Origin: Clostridium amylolyticum
GTDB taxonomy: Bacteria > Bacillota > Clostridia > Clostridiales > Clostridiaceae
Assembly: GCF_900142075.1 (NCBI RefSeq)
Contig: NZ_FQZO01000009.1
Location: 69,929-133,928, forward strand
Direction: 5' to 3'
DNA: 64,000 nucleotides
This document shows, in pieces, positions 60,285 to 64,000 of this stretch. Each line of letters opens with the position of its first letter. Position 1 is the stretch's first letter. A program made the translations under genes and the position numbers. Under the pieces are notes generated by a model, which searched no databases, was not told where the DNA came from, and saw only the letters and a program-made list of their open reading frames with translations.

Positions 60285-61664
60285 CTATAGAGGTAATGTT
60301 ACCTTAACCTCTGTCCCTACATCTAATTCACTAACAAAATCCAAGCTTCCTTTATGAAGCTTGACAATTTCATCGCAGATAGAAAGTCCTATTCCATTTT
60401 TAGATTTAGAAGTCTTACCTTTGTAAAATTTTTCTTTTATTCTTGGTAAATCCTCTTTAGCAATTCCGTACCCGTTATCTCTCACTATTAGATACAAATT
60501 TTTTTCATCTTTACTTATTAAAAGTTCAACTTCTCCCCCTACGTTAGTAAACTTAAAGGCATTGTCTAATAGATTAATAAGTACTTGCTTAATTCTATTG
60601 CTATCTATAAGAACTTGCGGTATATCCTCTTCTACATTTACTATTAATTGGATTCCTTCTCTTTCAGCCCTAGCCCTCATAGATATCTCTATATAGTCTA
60701 TAATTTCTTTAATAAAAACATACTGCTTTTTTAGAGTTACTTTGCCAGATACAAATTTTGAAAAATCTAAAAGTTCCTCTACCATGGCAGCAAGTCTATC
60801 AGCTTCTTTTTCAATAATTTCAAATCCCATATTTAGCATTTCCTTGTCCACATTATCATCATTAAGGGTAACTACCCATCCCTTTATAGAAGTGAGAGGT
60901 GTTCTTAATTCATGAGATACTGAAGAAATAAATTCATTTTTAAGTATTTCTCTATTTTTCAGTTCCTCTGCCATATAATTTAATGTATCAGAGAGCTTTC
61001 CTATTTCGTCTTCATTAGATTTCTTGCTCCTAATAGTTAGATCTCCTGATGCCATATGTTCTGCTACATCCGTAAGCTCCTTAATAGGAACAATGATACT
61101 ATTAGCAAGAAATACGCTAACTATAATAGTAATGAATAAAACAGCTAGTCCTATACTTATAAATATCAATGCTATCATATTAATAGATTTATTTACTTCA
61201 TTTAGTGTTGTAACAAACCTAATAACTCCAATTATCTTTCCGTTGGCTTCCAGGGGATAGGATACAGCCATAACATCTGGAGCATCATAGTCTACTTGGC
61301 CTATCCATCGTCCACTTTCACCGGTAAGTGCCTTTTTAACATCAATGGTACTTAACGGCTCATCATGTAAAACCCCTAAGGAATCTAAAAGCACTGTTCC
61401 CTTAATATCTATAATCTGTACTTGTGCTTCTGTCTGATTCCAAAATACATCTACACTTTCGGTAATATTTTCTCTTAATGTTGAATTTGCAAAGTACCTG
61501 GAGTAAAAATCTGCAGAAACCTTTATTTGACTTAAGAGCATCTGCTCAGTGTTGTTATAATAATATTGCTTTACAAAGCCTATGAGAAGTAATTCAAGTA
61601 TAAAGATACTTGTAAATATAACAAGCATAAAATTCCCAACAAGTTTACTTTTAATGCTCTTCAT
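60285..61664 (-). CDS. Sensor histidine kinase with HAMP domain
   Basis: The 459-residue membrane kinase has two membrane helices (about 10-32 and 162-190) enclosing an outside sensor region of about 130 residues of the Cache/PAS-like kind, then HAMP (about 190-240), HisKA with the phosphorylation site in SSVSHELRTPLTSIKG (about 250) and a HATPase domain with DNAFKFT, DNGYGIA and KNGIGLSICDEIV. It starts nine bases after the response regulator, whose end holds its ribosome site (GGAGGA). PhoR/VicK-like in layout. Confidence 0.94.
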   Translation of the reverse strand: MKSIKSKLVGNFMLVIFTSIFILELLLIGFVKQYYYNNTEQMLLSQIKVSADFYSRYFANSTLRENITESVDVFWNQTEAQVQIIDIKGTVLLDSLGVLHDEPLSTIDVKKALTGESGRWIGQVDYDAPDVMAVSYPLEANGKIIGVIRFVTTLNEVNKSINMIALIFISIGLAVLFITIIVSVFLANSIIVPIKELTDVAEHMASGDLTIRSKKSNEDEIGKLSDTLNYMAEELKNREILKNEFISSVSHELRTPLTSIKGWVVTLNDDNVDKEMLNMGFEIIEKEADRLAAMVEELLDFSKFVSGKVTLKKQYVFIKEIIDYIEISMRARAEREGIQLIVNVEEDIPQVLIDSNRIKQVLINLLDNAFKFTNVGGEVELLISKDEKNLYLIVRDNGYGIAKEDLPRIKEKFYKGKTSKSKNGIGLSICDEIVKLHKGSLDFVSELDVGTEVKVTLPL

Positions 61665-61673
61665 AAATTAATT

Positions 61674-62360
61674 CTATTTCCTCCATCTATAACCGGTTCC
61701 CCAAATGGTTTCGATGTATTTAGGCTCAGAAGCATTCTCCTCCACCTTAGACCGTAATCTTCTAATGTTTACATCTACTATTTTAGGATCCCCTACAAAG
61801 TTGTATCCCCATGCTAAGTTCAATAACTCATCCCTACTAAAAGCCTTCCCTGGATTCTCAATAAATATTTTCATTAACATATATTCTTTAGGCGTAACAT
61901 CAATTTCTATATTATTTTTAAAAAGCTTTTGTGCATATGTATCAATTTTAAAAGGAGGACTTTCAATTAACTCTTCATTAATTTCTTCATCTTTTTCGTC
62001 TAGTCTTCGTAATAGTGCTTTTACCCTTAACGTTACTTCAATAGGATTAAAAGGTTTAATTACATAATCATCAGCACCATATTCTAATCCCATAATCTTG
62101 TCCATGTCTTGTCCTCTAGCAGTTAGCATCATTATGCCTATAGCAGGGAATATCTTTCTTAGTTCTTCACATACCTTAAAACCGTCTATACCTGGTAACA
62201 TAACATCTAATATTGCTACATCTGGTTTTTCTATAGCAGCTATTCTTAGTCCTTCTTCTCCAGATTCTGCTTCCAAAACTTTGAAGCCATTTCTTTCAAA
62301 GTTAATTCTCAAGAAACCGCGTATGCTGCTTTCATCTTCAACCAGAAGGATCTTATTCAT
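61674..62360 (-). CDS. OmpR-family response regulator
   Basis: The 228-residue protein has an N-terminal receiver with the acidic pocket VEDESS, the phosphorylation Asp in VAILDVMLPGIDG and Lys in VIKPFNPIE, and a C-terminal winged helix ending in VDVNIRRLRSKVEENASEPKYIETIWGTGYRWRK-type wing (only motifs VDVNIRRL and GTGYRW noted). The ATG at 62360 lies eight bases from AGGAGG; an ATG two codons earlier is too close. First gene of RR-kinase-lipoprotein operon. Confidence 0.95.
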   Translation of the reverse strand: MNKILLVEDESSIRGFLRINFERNGFKVLEAESGEEGLRIAAIEKPDVAILDVMLPGIDGFKVCEELRKIFPAIGIMMLTARGQDMDKIMGLEYGADDYVIKPFNPIEVTLRVKALLRRLDEKDEEINEELIESPPFKIDTYAQKLFKNNIEIDVTPKEYMLMKIFIENPGKAFSRDELLNLAWGYNFVGDPKIVDVNIRRLRSKVEENASEPKYIETIWGTGYRWRK

Positions 62361-62397
62361 AAACATTACCTCCTAACCCTTCTTATGTATTATTTCT

Positions 62398-62403
62398 ATT
62401 ATA
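62398..62403 (-). promoter_or_regulatory. Possible extended -10 promoter of the two-component operon
   Basis: Minus strand: TGGTATAAT, a TG-extended -10 box, 38 bases before the regulator start. No good -35 box lies at the right distance. The call is tentative. Confidence 0.4.
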
Positions 62404-62438
62404 CCATTTTACCCTATAAAATAAATAATTAAAAAATT

Positions 62439-62473
62439 AAGAGAAGCAATAACTTAATCTTATCACTTCTCTT
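62439..62473 (-). terminator. Terminator after the polysaccharide deacetylase gene
   Basis: An 8-bp stem AAGAGAAG/CTTCTCTT, extended by weak pairs, is followed on the minus strand by AATTTTTTAATTATT. Confidence 0.75.
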
Positions 62474-62481
62474 TTATAATT

Positions 62482-63477
62482 TTATTTTAATGTTCTAAAT
62501 TCATACCCCTTACCTTTTAAATAAGCAATTATTTCAGGTAATGCTTGTACAGTAGCTTCTTTTGCTTTTGCATCATGCATTAGTATTGTAATCTTATCTA
62601 GTTTAGCCCCTTCATTAACTTCTACTTCCTTCTTAACCTCTGCAACTATTTCATCTTTGGTTCTTTTAAGTGATTTAGCATCTGAGGAATCAACATTCCA
62701 ATCTACATAAGAAATTCCTTTTGCAGCAAAGGCCTCCTTAACAGGTTGTAATTCCTTCCATGACATAGACCCCCCTGGAAATCTTATTACCTTTGTTTCA
62801 AAGCCTTCACCTAAAATAGATTTTAAGGTATTGTTTGCTGTAGTAAAGTCTTCCATTATATTATTCATATTAGCTTTTCTATTAGGATAAAGTTTTTTAT
62901 AGTCATGAGAAGAACTATGATTCCCTATAGCATGTCCCTCTATCAGTTCCCTTTTTAATACTTCTGCTGTAGCTGGATTATCGGTAAAGTTCTTAGTCAT
63001 AATAAAAAATGTTGCTTTTACGTCATTAGCTTTTAAAATATCTAATATTTTAGGGGTATTGTTCATAGATGGTCCATCATCAAAGGTTAGAAATACTACC
63101 TTTTTTCCATCTGTAGGAGTACTTTTTTCATTAACCCTTTGAACCTCTGCAGTACTGAAAGTATATTTATCTCCCTCTATAGAGGTGTTTGAATTTTTAT
63201 TTACATCCGTAGGAAGAGATGTTTTTATCTGCTCTTCTTTTTTTGCTTCTGTTTTAGTTTCCTCTTGAACTTGACTCTTATCACCTAAAGCAATTTCCTG
63301 CTGAATATTTTTACTTTGTTTTTTTGAAAATATTTTTCCTGATTTATAATAATCTATTGCAAAATATGTAATACCACTAATAAGTAACAGTACCAAAATC
63401 GTCACTAAGGAAGTTATTATAATTTTTTTCCTTTTTTCCCTTTTACTCTTACGAGAAAATATTGATTTCTTTGACAT
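62482..63477 (-). CDS. Membrane-anchored polysaccharide deacetylase
   Basis: Removes acetyl groups from peptidoglycan or another polysaccharide at the surface. The 331-residue protein has a basic N-terminus, one membrane helix (about 22-43), a Lys/Glu-rich linker, and a NodB domain (about 125-331) with TFDDGP (catalytic Asp), GNHSSSHDYKKL (metal His pair), RFPGGSMSWKE and a final LMHDA. ATG at 63477 is preceded by GAAGGA; the in-frame ATG three codons earlier has no spacing. Confidence 0.93.
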   Translation of the reverse strand: MSKKSIFSRKSKREKRKKIIITSLVTILVLLLISGITYFAIDYYKSGKIFSKKQSKNIQQEIALGDKSQVQEETKTEAKKEEQIKTSLPTDVNKNSNTSIEGDKYTFSTAEVQRVNEKSTPTDGKKVVFLTFDDGPSMNNTPKILDILKANDVKATFFIMTKNFTDNPATAEVLKRELIEGHAIGNHSSSHDYKKLYPNRKANMNNIMEDFTTANNTLKSILGEGFETKVIRFPGGSMSWKELQPVKEAFAAKGISYVDWNVDSSDAKSLKRTKDEIVAEVKKEVEVNEGAKLDKITILMHDAKAKEATVQALPEIIAYLKGKGYEFRTLK

Positions 63478-63562
63478 AATATCCATCCTTCTTTGTTAGT
63501 TAGTCCTAATTATTTAATCTATCTATTATATATTAACAGTTTGTACACATAAAGTATAGAGA

Positions 63563-63773
63563 TAATTGATAATTTAGAATTTAGAATTTAGAATGAAGGA
63601 GGAAACTCATGAAGTTTCTTTGAATATAGTATAGCGTGGTCAAGCTCTGAGGAGCTTGACCACGCTAAAGATAAGCCAGAATGACTTCTTTTATTAATAA
63701 ATTTAAAGTTTTTCTGATGCTTTTTCAGAAAAATTATCTATCATTCTAAATTCTAAATTGTCAATTCTCAATT
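63563..63773. repeat. AT-rich inverted-repeat element R6 with a GC-rich hairpin
   Basis: The left end AATTTAGAATTTAGAATGAAGG and right end CATTCTAAATTCTAAATTGTC are inverted. Modules are AAACTCatgaAGTTT, a perfect 15-bp G+C-rich stem (63633-63647 with 63652-63666, loop TGAG), and TTTTTCTGA/TCAGAAAAA at 63712-63732. It fills the gap 63478-63824 together with the tRNA terminator. It lies between the rRNA/tRNA unit and the deacetylase gene, so it may insulate one from the other. Confidence 0.75.
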
Positions 63774-63793
63774 GTTTTTTTACATGAATATAA

Positions 63794-63824
63794 AAAACTC
63801 AAGTTGCAATCCAACTTGAGTTTT

Positions 63825-63825
<1 letters not shown>
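63794..63825 (-). terminator. Terminator of the rRNA-tRNA unit
   Basis: A hairpin with stem AACTCAAGTTG / CAACTTGAGTT follows the tRNA-Asn on the minus strand, with TTTTTATATTC after it. Confidence 0.85.
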
Positions 63826-63899
<74 letters not shown>

Positions 63900-63905
63900 A
63901 TACAG

Positions 63906-64000
63906 ACCTGGCGACGTCCTACTCTCCCACACAGTCTCCCGTGCAGTACCATCGGCCCTATGAAGCTTAACCTTCGTGTTCGGAATGGGAACGGGTGTTA
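63906..64000 (-). rRNA. rrf: 5S ribosomal RNA, 3' part
   Basis: The minus strand reads the conserved 5S core: CCATTCCGAACACGAAGGTTA-like loop, GCCGATGGTACTGC, GGGAGACTGTGTGGGAGAGTAGG and the end CGCCAGG at about 63906. The 5' part lies beyond the right edge of the window; the 16S and 23S genes presumably follow there. Confidence 0.95.

Overview
The window is a gene-dense, very A+T-rich chromosomal segment of a spore-forming, low-G+C Gram-positive anaerobe, most likely Clostridium sensu stricto. The evidence is strong AGGAGG-type ribosome binding sites, AT-rich codon use, two spore-protein-like genes, shared ancestry with clostridial Clp, FtsH, PPi-type phosphofructokinase and YedF proteins, and a 5S rRNA plus tRNA-Asn at the right edge. 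The species cannot be fixed from sequence alone. No prophage, insertion sequence with a transposase, or CRISPR array is visible.

Layout. 0-9.4 kb, nearly all minus strand: protein quality control (tig, clpP-clpX), several membrane or secreted proteins, an M23 peptidase and murQ for wall recycling. 9.4-17 kb: speD, a TcaA-like membrane protein, a secreted amylase-family lipoprotein, the nifS-like/thiI pair for tRNA thiolation, and a pair recognised here as a stripped-down SigI/RsgI module. 17-24.8 kb: HD hydrolase, an ECF transporter S component with a possible structured leader, a P1-family aminopeptidase, an alpha/beta SASP, two tandem HTH-TPR regulators, RNase HI. 25-32.8 kb: an FtsH-like protease, rhomboid protease, pepF, and a metal homeostasis block (ABC importer without a binding protein, Fur-family regulator, MntP-like exporter). 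33-43.6 kb: phosphofructokinase, a class V aminotransferase, a MacAB-type exporter, an ABC-F protein, HtrA. 43.7-54 kb: a hydrolase fold that has lost its nucleophile, tsaD, a RusA-like protein fused to a zinc ribbon, a SGNH esterase, redox proteins, and hutU-ftcD-hutI for histidine breakdown. 54-64 kb: LytTR regulator, lipid kinase, YedF, LtaS-type enzyme, a response regulator/kinase/lipoprotein operon, polysaccharide deacetylase, then tRNA-Asn and 5S rRNA.

Three non-coding themes stand out. (1) At least six intergenic elements of about 110-390 bp carry AT-rich or GTAAGAAG-type inverted ends around interchangeable hairpin modules; they sit at gene 3' ends and two of them supply the stop codon of the neighbouring gene. 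(2) Two 143-nt intergenic copies of a different structured repeat lie at about 4.7 and 10.7 kb. (3) Regulatory DNA is readable in places: a 7-1-7 inverted repeat over the promoter of the metal importer, a 32-bp perfect palindrome shared by the 3' ends of the importer and its likely regulator, and a pseudoknot-capable leader ahead of the ECF gene.

The best candidate for something undescribed is the SigI C-terminal-domain protein overlapping an RsgI N-terminal-domain protein at 16.4-17.0 kb: the sigma factor lacks its promoter-melting region 2 and the anti-sigma lacks any extracellular sensor.
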